Assembly (NCBI RefSeq): GCF_002176815.1
Contig: NZ_CP021648.1
Location: 3,170,001-3,234,000, forward strand
Length of the DNA: 64,000 nucleotides
DNA from: Acidovorax sp. T1
GTDB lineage: Bacteria > Pseudomonadota > Gammaproteobacteria > Burkholderiales > Burkholderiaceae_C
Direction of reading: 5' to 3'
Shown here: positions 1-6,930 of the stretch, one piece after another
How the letters are laid out: each line of letters opens with the position of its first letter
How positions within the stretch are numbered: the stretch's first letter is position 1
Translations under genes and position numbers: made by a program
Notes under the pieces: generated by a model
Database searches by the model: none
What the model was told of the DNA's origin: nothing
What the model saw: the letters and a program-made list of their open reading frames with translations, nothing else

Positions 1-168
1 TGCGCCCGCCTGCACGGCATGGGGTTGCAGGCGCCACCATGCCAGACCGGCACCGCCAACGGCGGCCGCTGCGGCCACACCGGCATACAGGGCCCGGCGC
101 CGGCTCACCGGCTTTGTGGCGTGAGGGGGCACAGAAGAAGCAGAAGATTCCATCATGGGCGCGGTCAT
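1..168 (-). CDS. TlpA/thioredoxin-like protein, N-terminal part
   Basis: This is the first 56 codons of a gene that runs off the left edge of the window. The N-terminus is basic (residues 19-25, KPVSRRR) and is followed by an Ala/Gly-rich hydrophobic segment (about residues 28-44) and WWRLQP, as in a membrane anchor or twin-basic signal sequence. The ATG overlaps the stop of the upstream hypothetical gene (ATGA), so the two genes are translationally coupled. Membrane-anchored TlpA-type disulfide reductases with this kind of N-terminus are commonly found near mpl in Comamonadaceae, which is the basis of the call. No thioredoxin CXXC motif lies inside the window, so the family assignment is an inference. 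Confidence 0.5.
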   Translation of the reverse strand, partial: MTAPMMESSASSVPPHATKPVSRRRALYAGVAAAAAVGGAGLAWWRLQPHAVQAGA

Positions 169-761
169 GGAACATTTTCCTGGAGAAGGCGCCGCACGGC
201 GGTGATGTCACCACGCGGCGATCGCCCCTTGGCATCGGGGCGCAAAGCCCCGCGCAAATCGTCAAGATCGTAGATCAGCAAATGCACGCCGATCATTTCA
301 CCCAGTTCAGGACACATGCTGCCCACACTCAGGGCCTCCACAGAATCGCCGTGAAAGCCCGGAACAGTGCGCGGCTCGTAATCGACGTTGTGGTCTATCA
401 ACGCGATTTCGGCCGATTTGGAGTCATCGCAGAACAACTGCAAATAAATATCTGACAGCCGCGTGGCCGTACCACGCCACACCGCCCCTCCCAAGTGGGG
501 CCGAAAGGCCGCCATGCGTTCCATCCAGACCAGCGCCAGCTGGCGCAGGGCACGCAATTCGTTTGGCTGGGTGTCGGCGCAAAAGAGCGCGATGTATTCG
601 CGCACCGCCTCTTCCACCGCGTCGTTGTCGGGCAGCGGGGTGCGCGCTGGCAGGCCGAGTTCACGCAGCGCGCGGCGCTTGGCAGGGCCCCATTCCAGCC
701 CCTCTTCCACGACCAGCCGGGCAGTGGTGCTGACGATTTCGGCGCTCAAAGATGTTGGCAT
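165..761 (-). CDS. Conserved hypothetical protein, 198 aa
   Basis: I do not recognise a characterised family. The protein is acidic, soluble and mostly helical, with no signal peptide or membrane segment. Its N-terminus (MPTSLSAEIVSTTARLVVEE) looks like a real start. Upstream in-frame codons continue for 47 residues, but that sequence is Pro/Gly-rich and uncharacteristic, so the ATG at 761 was chosen. The C-terminal half contains a sequence (SVGSMCPELGEMIGVHLLIY) typical of a small globular domain. It is divergent from mpl and overlaps the following TlpA-like gene by 4 nt. Confidence 0.75.
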   Translation of the reverse strand: MPTSLSAEIVSTTARLVVEEGLEWGPAKRRALRELGLPARTPLPDNDAVEEAVREYIALFCADTQPNELRALRQLALVWMERMAAFRPHLGGAVWRGTATRLSDIYLQLFCDDSKSAEIALIDHNVDYEPRTVPGFHGDSVEALSVGSMCPELGEMIGVHLLIYDLDDLRGALRPDAKGRSPRGDITAVRRLLQENVP

Positions 762-879
762 GGCAGAACCGGATGGCGTTGGAGGCGCTATTGTGGCGCG
801 AACCCATGACAGACCGCCACTGCGCACCCCATGGCCCGGCGGCGACACGGCCATTGGTGGCCACAGGCCACCGATGACA

Positions 880-932
880 CTATGTTTTTCATAGCTTCTC
901 ACGCTTACCGCTCAAGCGCTACAGGGCGTTTT
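880..932. repeat. Dispersed GCGCTT/AAGCGC palindrome, copy 1
   Basis: The sequence CATAGCTTCTCACGCTTACC is followed by CTCAAGCGCTACAGG. It belongs to the dispersed intergenic family described in the findings. It lies in the divergent region between the hypothetical gene ending at 165 and mpl, just upstream of the mpl -10 box. Confidence 0.6.
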
Positions 933-944
933 CTGGTTGAACCT

Positions 945-950
945 TAGAAT
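945..950 (+). promoter_or_regulatory. Putative -10 box of mpl (leaderless-type)
   Basis: TAGAAT lies 8 nt before the mpl ATG. At this spacing transcription would start at or within about 2 nt of the ATG. No good -35 hexamer is seen. The call is an inference from spacing and consensus. Confidence 0.35.
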
Positions 951-958
951 CTGCGCCC

Positions 959-2383
959 ATGCACATACACATACTGGGGATCTGCGGCACCTTCATGGGG
1001 GGTCTGGCCGCGCTGGCCCGCGAAGCCGGACACAGGGTAACGGGCTGTGATGCCGGCGTTTACCCACCCATGAGCGACCAGTTGCGGGCCCTGGGCATCG
1101 AATTGATCGAAGGATTTGGCACCGACCAGCTGGCGCTGCGCCCCGATGTGTTCGTCGTGGGCAACGTGGTCAGCCGGGCCCGCTTGGCAGACGGCAGCCC
1201 GAAGTTTCCCCTCATGGAAGCCATCCTGGATGCCGGCCTGCCCTACACCAGCGGCCCGCAGTGGCTGGCCGAACAGGTGCTGCAGGGCCGGCATGTGCTG
1301 GCAGTGGCAGGAACCCATGGCAAGACGACCACCACGTCAATGCTGGCCTGGATTCTGGATAGCGCCGGGCTGCAGCCGGGCTTCCTGATTGGCGGCGTGC
1401 CACTGAACTTTGGCGTCTCCGCCCGCCTGGGCGCCCCGCAGCGTCCCGGCGCAGGCGACGGGGCGCTCGACACCCGCCCGCTGTTTGTGATCGAGGCCGA
1501 CGAATACGACACCGCCTTCTTCGACAAGCGCAGCAAGTTCGTCCACTACCGCCCGCGCACGGCGGTGCTGAACAACCTGGAGTTCGACCACGCCGACATT
1601 TTTGACGATCTGGCCGCCATCGAACGCCAGTTTCACCACCTGGTGCGCACCGTGCCGCCTTCGGGCCGCGTGGTGGTCAACGGGCTCGAAGAGAGCCTGG
1701 CCCGCGTGCTGCACACGGGTTGCTGGAGCACGGTGAGCAGCTTCGGTGCCGCAGTGAGCGATTTTTCTGCCGTGGGCGACCCGCAGGCTTTTGACGTGCT
1801 GCACCAGGGCGAAGCCGCAGCGCGCGTGCAATGGGGCCTGACTGGCGTGCACAACCAGCTCAATGCGCTCGCCGCCATCGCAGCGGCGCACCATGTGGGC
1901 GTGCCGGTGCAGCAGGCGGCACAGGCGCTGGCCGATTTTCAGAATGTCAAACGCCGCATGGAGTTGCGCGGCACCGTGGGCGGCATCGCCGTGTACGACG
2001 ATTTTGCGCACCATCCCACGGCGCTGCGCACCACACTGGACGGCCTGCGCCGCAGCCTCGGGCCCGATGCGCGCATCCTGGCGGTGTTCGAGCCGCGCAG
2101 CAATACCATGAAACTGGGCGCCATGAAAAGCCAGCTGCCCTGGGCGCTGGAGCCCGCCAACCTGGCCTTTTGCCACACGGCGGGGCTGGACTGGGATGCC
2201 GCTGCGGCCCTGGCGCCGCTGGGCGTGGGCCCCGGCCAGCGCGCGCAGACCGCGCCGGACATTGACACCCTGGTCAGCCAGGTGGTGCAAGCGGCGCAAC
2301 CGGGCGATCACATTGTCTGCATGAGCAATGGCGGCTTTGGCGGCGTGCACGAGCGGCTGTTGCAGGCACTATCAAAAAAATAG
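959..2383 (+). CDS. mpl: UDP-N-acetylmuramate:L-alanyl-gamma-D-glutamyl-meso-diaminopimelate ligase
   Basis: Mpl is the cytoplasmic murein-recycling ligase that joins the recovered tripeptide L-Ala-gamma-D-Glu-mDAP to UDP-MurNAc, using ATP. The 474-aa protein has the Mur ligase layout. There is an N-terminal Rossmann-like domain starting MHIHILGICGTFMGG, a P-loop in the ATPase domain (AGTHGKTTTTSM, about residues 116-127), the acidic motif FVIEADEYDTAFFDKRSKF (residues near 175-195) characteristic of Mpl, and a C-terminal domain with YDDFAHHPTA. The length is normal for the family. No RBS is evident and the -10 box sits 8 nt before the ATG, so the mRNA may be leaderless. The last codons (LSKK, stop) lie inside a dispersed repeat. 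Confidence 0.97.
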   Translation: MHIHILGICGTFMGGLAALAREAGHRVTGCDAGVYPPMSDQLRALGIELIEGFGTDQLALRPDVFVVGNVVSRARLADGSPKFPLMEAILDAGLPYTSGPQWLAEQVLQGRHVLAVAGTHGKTTTTSMLAWILDSAGLQPGFLIGGVPLNFGVSARLGAPQRPGAGDGALDTRPLFVIEADEYDTAFFDKRSKFVHYRPRTAVLNNLEFDHADIFDDLAAIERQFHHLVRTVPPSGRVVVNGLEESLARVLHTGCWSTVSSFGAAVSDFSAVGDPQAFDVLHQGEAAARVQWGLTGVHNQLNALAAIAAAHHVGVPVQQAAQALADFQNVKRRMELRGTVGGIAVYDDFAHHPTALRTTLDGLRRSLGPDARILAVFEPRSNTMKLGAMKSQLPWALEPANLAFCHTAGLDWDAAAALAPLGVGPGQRAQTAPDIDTLVSQVVQAAQPGDHIVCMSNGGFGGVHERLLQALSKK

Positions 2384-2424
2384 CTGTTTGCGCTTACTAC
2401 ATAAGCGCTAGCGGCTATTTTTGC
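2369..2424. repeat. Dispersed palindrome, copy 2, overlapping the mpl stop
   Basis: AATAGCTGTTTGCGCTTACT is followed by ATAAGCGCTAGCGGCTATTT. This is a near-complete copy of the family. The mpl stop codon TAG is the TAG of the first AATAGCT arm, so the repeat supplies the end of the reading frame. Confidence 0.75.
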
Positions 2425-2431
2425 TGAATAT

Positions 2432-2743
2432 TCAGAAGGAAACCGCCATGCCCGGCACGTCCACTCGCACCACGGGTTTGGCCAGCGCGGCACTGGCGGC
2501 GCGGGCGAAATCACGCGACCACACGGGATCGTTGAACAACGAGGCGCCGGCGGCGCGCGCCACGGTCAGCACCTTGTCGGCCAGCAACACCTTGCCACTG
2601 GCGCGCAGGGGTTCGCAATCCAGGGCAATGAACTGATCGTCCAGCCAGTGGCGCCCGGCTTCATGCGCCATGGGCTCCTGGCCCTCCAGATCAAAACGGA
2701 ACTCCTGGTTTCCAGTCAGCTGGACCGACACTTCGCTGTGCAT
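2432..2743 (-). CDS. Conserved hypothetical protein, 103 aa
   Basis: This is a small soluble protein with no signal peptide or membrane segment. It reads as an alpha/beta protein with the segments VQLTGNQEFRFDLEG and HWLDDQFIALDCEPLRASGK. I do not recognise a characterised family. It has a good ATG start and sits between mpl (convergent) and aroG (same strand, about 98 bp upstream), so it could be read through from the aroG promoter. Codon use matches its neighbours. Confidence 0.7.
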   Translation of the reverse strand: MHSEVSVQLTGNQEFRFDLEGQEPMAHEAGRHWLDDQFIALDCEPLRASGKVLLADKVLTVARAAGASLFNDPVWSRDFARAASAALAKPVVRVDVPGMAVSF

Positions 2744-2841
2744 GATGGGTTGCCTTTCTGGCGCAAGGGGGATGTAAGCCGGGGCCGCACACCGGCGGGC
2801 CCCACCAAAGGTTTGAGCTTACACCGCGCAGCAGCGCAGAC

Positions 2842-3963
2842 TCAGCGCGCGCGGCGGGCCACCACGGCGGCCGACAGTTCGGCCAGCGACTGCAGCGAAT
2901 CATCCCAGCCCAGGCAGGCATCGGTAATGCTTTTGCCGTATTCGAGCGCAGCGGGCAGGTCCTTGCCCGGCGAGAACTTCTGGGCACCGGCGTTCAGGTG
3001 GCTTTCGATCATCAGGCCAAAAACGCTGCGCGAGCCGCCGGCAATCTGGGCGGCGATGTCACGCGCCACATCCAGCTGCTTTTCGTGCTGCTTGCTGCTG
3101 TTGGCGTGGCTGCAATCGACCATCAGGGTGGGCGGCAGCTTGGCGGCTTCGAGGTCCTTGCACGCGGCGGCCACGCTGGCGGCATCGTAATTGGGCGCCT
3201 TGCCGCCGCGCAGGATGACGTGGCAGTCCTTGTTGCCCTTGGTGTTGACGATGGCGACCTGGCCGTTTTTGTGCACCGACAGGAAGTGGTGGCCCCGGCT
3301 GGCCGACTGGATGGCGTCGGTGGCGATGCGGATGTTGCCGTCCGTGCCGTTCTTGAAGCCGATGGGCGCCGACAGGCCCGATGCCAGCTCGCGGTGCACC
3401 TGGCTCTCGGTGGTGCGAGCACCAATGGCGCCCCAGCTGATGAGGTCGCCGATGTACTGGGGCGAGATCACGTCCAGAAACTCACTGCCGGCGGGAATGC
3501 CCAGGCGGTTGATCTCGATCAGCAACTGGCGCGCGATGCGCAGGCCTTCGTCGATGCGGTAGCTTTCGTCCAGATAGGGGTCGTTGATCAGGCCCTTCCA
3601 GCCCACCGTGGTGCGGGGTTTCTCGAAATACACGCGCATCACGATTTCCAGCGTGTCGGCGTACTGGGCGCGCACGGCGGCCAGGCGGCGGGCATATTCC
3701 AGCGCCGCGGCGGGATCGTGGATGGAGCAGGGGCCAATCACCACCAGCAGGCGGTCGTCCTTGCCGGCCATGATGTGGTGGATGTTCTTTCGCGTCTGGG
3801 TGATCAGCGCTTCCACCGGCGTTCCGCTGATGGGGAAAAAGCGGATCAGGTGCTCGGGAGGTGGCAACACGGTAATGTCCTTGATACGTTCGTCGTCGGT
3901 CTGGCTGGTTTTCTCGACGCTGCGGTACCAGGAATCGGTAGCGGGGGTGGCGTGGGCCGTCAT
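2842..3963 (-). CDS. aroG: 3-deoxy-7-phosphoheptulonate synthase (DAHP synthase, class I)
   Basis: This enzyme condenses phosphoenolpyruvate and erythrose 4-phosphate to DAHP, the first step of the shikimate pathway, in the cytoplasm. The 373-aa protein fits the AroF/G/H type: an N-terminal extension with PPEHLIRFFPISGTP, then VVIGPCSIHDPAAALEYA (PEP/metal site), KPRTTVGWKGLINDP, GARTTESQVHRE, DCSHANSSKQ and the C-terminal SITDACLGWDD. Feedback type (Phe, Tyr or Trp) cannot be read safely from sequence. The gene is preceded by an aromatic leader peptide and an intrinsic terminator ending 38 nt before the ATG, so it is very probably controlled by transcription attenuation. aroE lies elsewhere in the window (19.65 kb) and is not linked. 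Confidence 0.97.
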   Translation of the reverse strand: MTAHATPATDSWYRSVEKTSQTDDERIKDITVLPPPEHLIRFFPISGTPVEALITQTRKNIHHIMAGKDDRLLVVIGPCSIHDPAAALEYARRLAAVRAQYADTLEIVMRVYFEKPRTTVGWKGLINDPYLDESYRIDEGLRIARQLLIEINRLGIPAGSEFLDVISPQYIGDLISWGAIGARTTESQVHRELASGLSAPIGFKNGTDGNIRIATDAIQSASRGHHFLSVHKNGQVAIVNTKGNKDCHVILRGGKAPNYDAASVAAACKDLEAAKLPPTLMVDCSHANSSKQHEKQLDVARDIAAQIAGGSRSVFGLMIESHLNAGAQKFSPGKDLPAALEYGKSITDACLGWDDSLQSLAELSAAVVARRAR

Positions 3964-4000
3964 GGTGGCTTCCTCGTGGATTGAAATGTCAGAAGGTCAG

Positions 4001-4038
4001 AAAAACAAAAACCGCCGGGCTTTTCAGCGTCGGCGGTT
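4001..4038 (-). terminator. Attenuator terminator hairpin upstream of aroG
   Basis: On the minus strand an 8-bp stem (AACCGCCG with CGGCGGTT, 4031-4038 and 4010-4017) encloses an inner GCT-GAAA-AGC stem-loop and is followed by TTTTTGTTTTT. It is a textbook intrinsic terminator placed between a leader peptide and the aroG start, pointing towards aroG. Confidence 0.88.
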
Positions 4039-4084
4039 GGTATGGTGAGGTTGGTGGGCTTGCGCGTTGTCCTCTCATCCGCCG
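4031..4084 (-). promoter_or_regulatory. Predicted antiterminator of the aroG leader
   Basis: The minus-strand segment CGGCGG at 4079-4084, inside the last codons of the leader peptide, is complementary to CCGCCG at 4031-4036, the 5' arm of the terminator. It duplicates the terminator 3' arm (CCCGGCGG in both). A ribosome paused on the Phe/Tyr/Trp codons leaves this segment free to capture the 5' arm and prevent termination. A ribosome reaching the stop codon would cover it and allow termination. The pairing is seen in the sequence; the mechanism is inferred. Confidence 0.75.
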
Positions 4085-4131
4085 GGGACTGAGATCCAAA
4101 ACCAAAAATAAAACGCGCTGCGAACTTGCAT
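4075..4131 (-). CDS. aroG leader peptide with a Phe-Tyr-Phe-Trp-Phe-Trp run
   Basis: This 18-codon open reading frame, MQVRSAFYFWFWISVPGG, ends in TGA. Six consecutive codons are TTT TAT TTT TGG TTT TGG, covering all three aromatic amino acids, which is extraordinarily unlikely by chance in a high-GC genome. It lies 37 nt upstream of the terminator stem, the usual spacing for a ribosome-mediated attenuator. No clear Shine-Dalgarno is visible. An extended -10-like TGCTACATT (4139-4147 on the minus strand) ends only 7 nt before the ATG, so the leader mRNA may start at or near the ATG. It is too short to be found by ordinary gene callers. Confidence 0.85.
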   Translation of the reverse strand: MQVRSAFYFWFWISVPGG

Positions 4132-4244
4132 GTGAATCAATGTAGCACAGTGTTTGCCGCACCGCAGCAAGCATGGGGCTTTGTGGCGTGGCGGCAACTG
4201 CCCTGGCGGACGGCGATGGCACCCGGCTGGCGAGGGGCAGGCTT

Positions 4245-4781
4245 TTATCCGCGCAAGTGCCGCAGCCAGGCCTGCACGCGCTGCCAGCCCGACAAGCGCG
4301 GCGGCGCGGCCTCGGACACATCGCTGTGCGGGCCGCTATCGTGCTCGTACATATCGATGAGCAGCAAGGCCTCGCCCAGCGTGCGCCAGGCCAGCAGTTC
4401 GAATTGCCGAAAGCAGGCGCCCTCGCGCGCGCTATGGCGCTCCAGCGCCTGCAGCCATGCGGCAATGGTGTCGCGCAACTCCCGCAGCGCGCGCTGGTAG
4501 GCGCCAAACTCGTACAACGCGTGCCAGGCGGAACCCAGGCCCGTCAGGAAAAGCTGGTGCTCGCGTGCGCACTGGGCCAGTTCGACCACGCGGCGGGTGA
4601 TAGCACTGGCATCCGCGCCAGACCGGCGCAGACGCGTCGCCTCGTCGATGTGCATCGACAGCGCCCCCAGGCTGTCCCGCAGCTGGCGGGAATCCTCGTC
4701 GGCCACGCCTTCGCGCAGAAAACGGCTGATGTCGCCAAACGACTGAAGGGTTTGCTGCAAACTGGAAAGCGGCGCCGGCAT
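4245..4781 (-). CDS. Conserved hypothetical protein, 178 aa, helical
   Basis: This is a soluble, strongly helical protein that starts MPAPLSSLQQTLQSFGDISR, with many Leu/Arg heptad-like stretches (residues 20-120). It has no signal peptide and no recognised domain. In-frame codons extend 60 residues further upstream, but that sequence is Arg/Gly-rich and lies in the gap before tldD, so the ATG at 4781 was preferred. It follows tldD on the same strand with a 92-bp gap and may be co-transcribed. Its end lies just upstream of the aroG leader region. Confidence 0.7.
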   Translation of the reverse strand: MPAPLSSLQQTLQSFGDISRFLREGVADEDSRQLRDSLGALSMHIDEATRLRRSGADASAITRRVVELAQCAREHQLFLTGLGSAWHALYEFGAYQRALRELRDTIAAWLQALERHSAREGACFRQFELLAWRTLGEALLLIDMYEHDSGPHSDVSEAAPPRLSGWQRVQAWLRHLRG

Positions 4782-4873
4782 GGCGTGATTGTGCGCCCGC
4801 CTCTGCGGGATGTCGTCCCCCGTGCGGCCCGCCGAAAGCCGCAGGGCACCGAAGCCCCCACCCCGGCGGGGTT

Positions 4874-6358
4874 TCAGGCCGTTCCGCCGACCGTCAGCCC
4901 GTCGATCCGCATCGTGGGCTGCCCCACGCCCACCGGCACGCTCTGGCCTTCCTTGCCGCAAGTGCCCACGCCGCTGTCCAGGCGCATGTCGTTGCCGATC
5001 ATGCTGACGCGCTTGAGGCAGTCGGGGCCGCTGCCGACGATGGTCGCGCCCTTGACCGGGTAAAGAATCTTGCCGTTTTCCACCCAGTAGGCCTCGCTGG
5101 CCGAGAACACGAACTTGCCCGACGTGATGTCCACCTGCCCGCCGCCAAAGTTGGTGGCATACAGGCCCTTTTTGATGCTGGCCACGATCTCCTGGGGGTC
5201 CTTGTCGCCGCCCAGCATGTAGGTGTTGGTCATGCGCGGCATGGGAATGTGCGCATAGCTTTCGCGCCGGCCGTTGCCGGTGGGCGCCACGCCCATCAGG
5301 CGGGCGTTGAGCGAATCCTGGATGTAGCCCTTCAAAATACCGTCTTCGATCAGCACATTGCGCTGACTGGTGTTGCCCTCGTCGTCCACATTGAGCGAGC
5401 CGCGCCGGTCGGCGATGGTGCCGTCATCGAGCACCGTGACGCCCTTGGCCGCCACGCGCTGGCCGATGCGGCCGCTGAAGGCGCTGGAGCCCTTGCGGTT
5501 GAAATCGCCCTCCAGCCCGTGGCCGATGGCCTCGTGCAGCAGGATGCCGGGCCAGCCGGGGCCCAGAACCACCGTCATCTCGCCCGCAGGCGCGGGGCGC
5601 GACTCGAGATTGACCAATGCGGCGTTCACCGCCTCGTCCACATACTGGGCAATTTGCGCTTCATCAAAATACGCCAGCCCAAAGCGCCCACCGCCACCGG
5701 CCGAGCCCATTTCACGGCGACCGTTCTGTTCAGCGATCACCGTCACCGACAGCCGCACCAGCGGCCGCACATCGGCCGCCAGCGTGCCGTCCGCGCGGGC
5801 CACCAGCACCACGTCGTATTCGCTGGCCAAACCGGCCATGACCTGGGCCACGCGCGGGTCCTTGGCGCGGGCGCGCTGCTCCACCTGCATCAGCAAATCC
5901 ACCTTGGCCGTGCTGTCCAGCGTGGAGATGGGATCCACGCCGGGGTAGAGGCTGCGCCCGCCTGCTATCTTTTTAGAAGCTACTCGCGCACGACCCGCCT
6001 GCGCCACAGCCGAAATAGACCGTACAGTGCGGGCCGCATCAAGCAGCGAGGCTTCGGAGATATCGTCGGAATAGGCAAAGGCTGTCTTTTCGCCGCTGAT
6101 GGCTCGCACCCCCACGCCCTGGTCAATGGAGAACGAGCCTGTTTTGACGATGCCCTCTTCCAGGCTCCAGCCTTCGCTACGGGTGTATTGGAAATACAGA
6201 TCGGCATCGTCCACCTGGTGGGTGCGAATTTCAGCCAGCGCACGCGCCAGATGGCCTTCGTCAAGACCAAAAGGCGTCAGGAGCAACTGGCGGGCAACAT
6301 CCATGCGTTGCAGGGTGGACGCGCGCTGGGGCGCGGCAGAGGGGGAGCGTGATGACAT
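4874..6358 (-). CDS. tldD: Metalloprotease TldD
   Basis: TldD with its partner TldE/PmbA forms a heterodimeric zinc protease that degrades unfolded or modified peptides in the cytoplasm, for example in maturation of microcins or of antitoxins. The 494-aa protein has the usual length and the family's metal motif HEAIGHGLEGD (HEXXXH, about residues 276-286), followed by NRKGSSAFSGRIG and the C-terminal segment SGPDCLKRVSMIGNDMRLD. No pmbA is present in the window. A half copy of the dispersed repeat (5962-5990) lies inside the coding region without breaking the frame. Confidence 0.96.
   Translation of the reverse strand: MSSRSPSAAPQRASTLQRMDVARQLLLTPFGLDEGHLARALAEIRTHQVDDADLYFQYTRSEGWSLEEGIVKTGSFSIDQGVGVRAISGEKTAFAYSDDISEASLLDAARTVRSISAVAQAGRARVASKKIAGGRSLYPGVDPISTLDSTAKVDLLMQVEQRARAKDPRVAQVMAGLASEYDVVLVARADGTLAADVRPLVRLSVTVIAEQNGRREMGSAGGGGRFGLAYFDEAQIAQYVDEAVNAALVNLESRPAPAGEMTVVLGPGWPGILLHEAIGHGLEGDFNRKGSSAFSGRIGQRVAAKGVTVLDDGTIADRRGSLNVDDEGNTSQRNVLIEDGILKGYIQDSLNARLMGVAPTGNGRRESYAHIPMPRMTNTYMLGGDKDPQEIVASIKKGLYATNFGGGQVDITSGKFVFSASEAYWVENGKILYPVKGATIVGSGPDCLKRVSMIGNDMRLDSGVGTCGKEGQSVPVGVGQPTMRIDGLTVGGTA
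5962..5990. repeat. Half copy of the dispersed palindrome inside tldD
   Basis: TGCTATCTTTTTAGAAGCTA followed by CTCGCGC matches the outer arm of the family (TGCTATT..GATAGCTGCTAGCGC). Its low GC stands out from the surrounding gene. It encodes part of RARVASKKIAGG. It could be coincidence, but two or three other genes in the window carry similar inserts. Confidence 0.4.
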
Positions 6359-6457
6359 ACAGCCATTTTAGGCGTGCCGCCATGCCCTGCGCGGCGCAAG
6401 GGGCGCATGCCCTCGCGGCGCACCGCCCCACCCCTGCGGGGCCATGGCACCGTCTGG

Positions 6458-6805
6458 TTACGCCGCCTGATTCGCCGTCTGGTCGTCCGTCGCCGCCCCG
6501 GGGGCGTTGGCCTTGACCGATGCGATACCTTCGTCGCGCGCCTTCTCGCCAGAAAACATCTGGCTTTGGCCAATGACCTGGCCGTTGCCCGCCTTGAGCG
6601 TGAAATAGGGCGATCCGTCCTTGGCGCTCAGCCTGCCATAACGGCCATCGTCGGGCGCATTTTTCTTGACCGACTCAATACCATTAAGCGCGCTGGCTTT
6701 GGAGTCGTAGAGCTCGCTGGTCAAAATGACCTTGCCGTTGTCTGCCAGCAGATTGAAGACGAACTTTTCGTTCTTGGATTTTTTCAGCTCAAACCTGGAC
6801 GCCAT
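6458..6805 (-). CDS. YegP/DUF1508 family protein
   Basis: The 115-aa protein is made of two tandem DUF1508 repeats: residues about 1-50 (FELKKSKNEKFVFNLLADNG, then SELYDSKASALNGIESVKKNA) and about 58-103 (FTLKAGNGQVIGQSQMF, then ARDEGIASVKANA). This is the usual YegP organisation, a small cytoplasmic protein of unknown function. The start at 6805 is supported by a strong GGAGG Shine-Dalgarno 8 nt upstream, and the in-frame ATG-less extension above it was dropped. The C-terminal 10 residues are a disordered Asp/Ala/Gln tail. Confidence 0.92.
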   Translation of the reverse strand: MASRFELKKSKNEKFVFNLLADNGKVILTSELYDSKASALNGIESVKKNAPDDGRYGRLSAKDGSPYFTLKAGNGQVIGQSQMFSGEKARDEGIASVKANAPGAATDDQTANQAA

Positions 6806-6930
6806 GGGAAACACCTCCGGATGAATGCCAAAACACGGTTGGCACCCGCGTTGTAACCCGCAAGCCCCCATCGCGCAAGAGGCGGCAGGGAAGGCGGCAG
6901 GGAAACGGGAAAGCGCCCGTTAAGCGCCGA

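Noticed and set aside
3989..4507. A 172-codon minus-strand frame crossing the aroG attenuator
   Set aside because: It runs through the terminator and in another frame through the 4245-4781 gene; its composition is uncharacteristic. The leader peptide in a different frame explains the region better.
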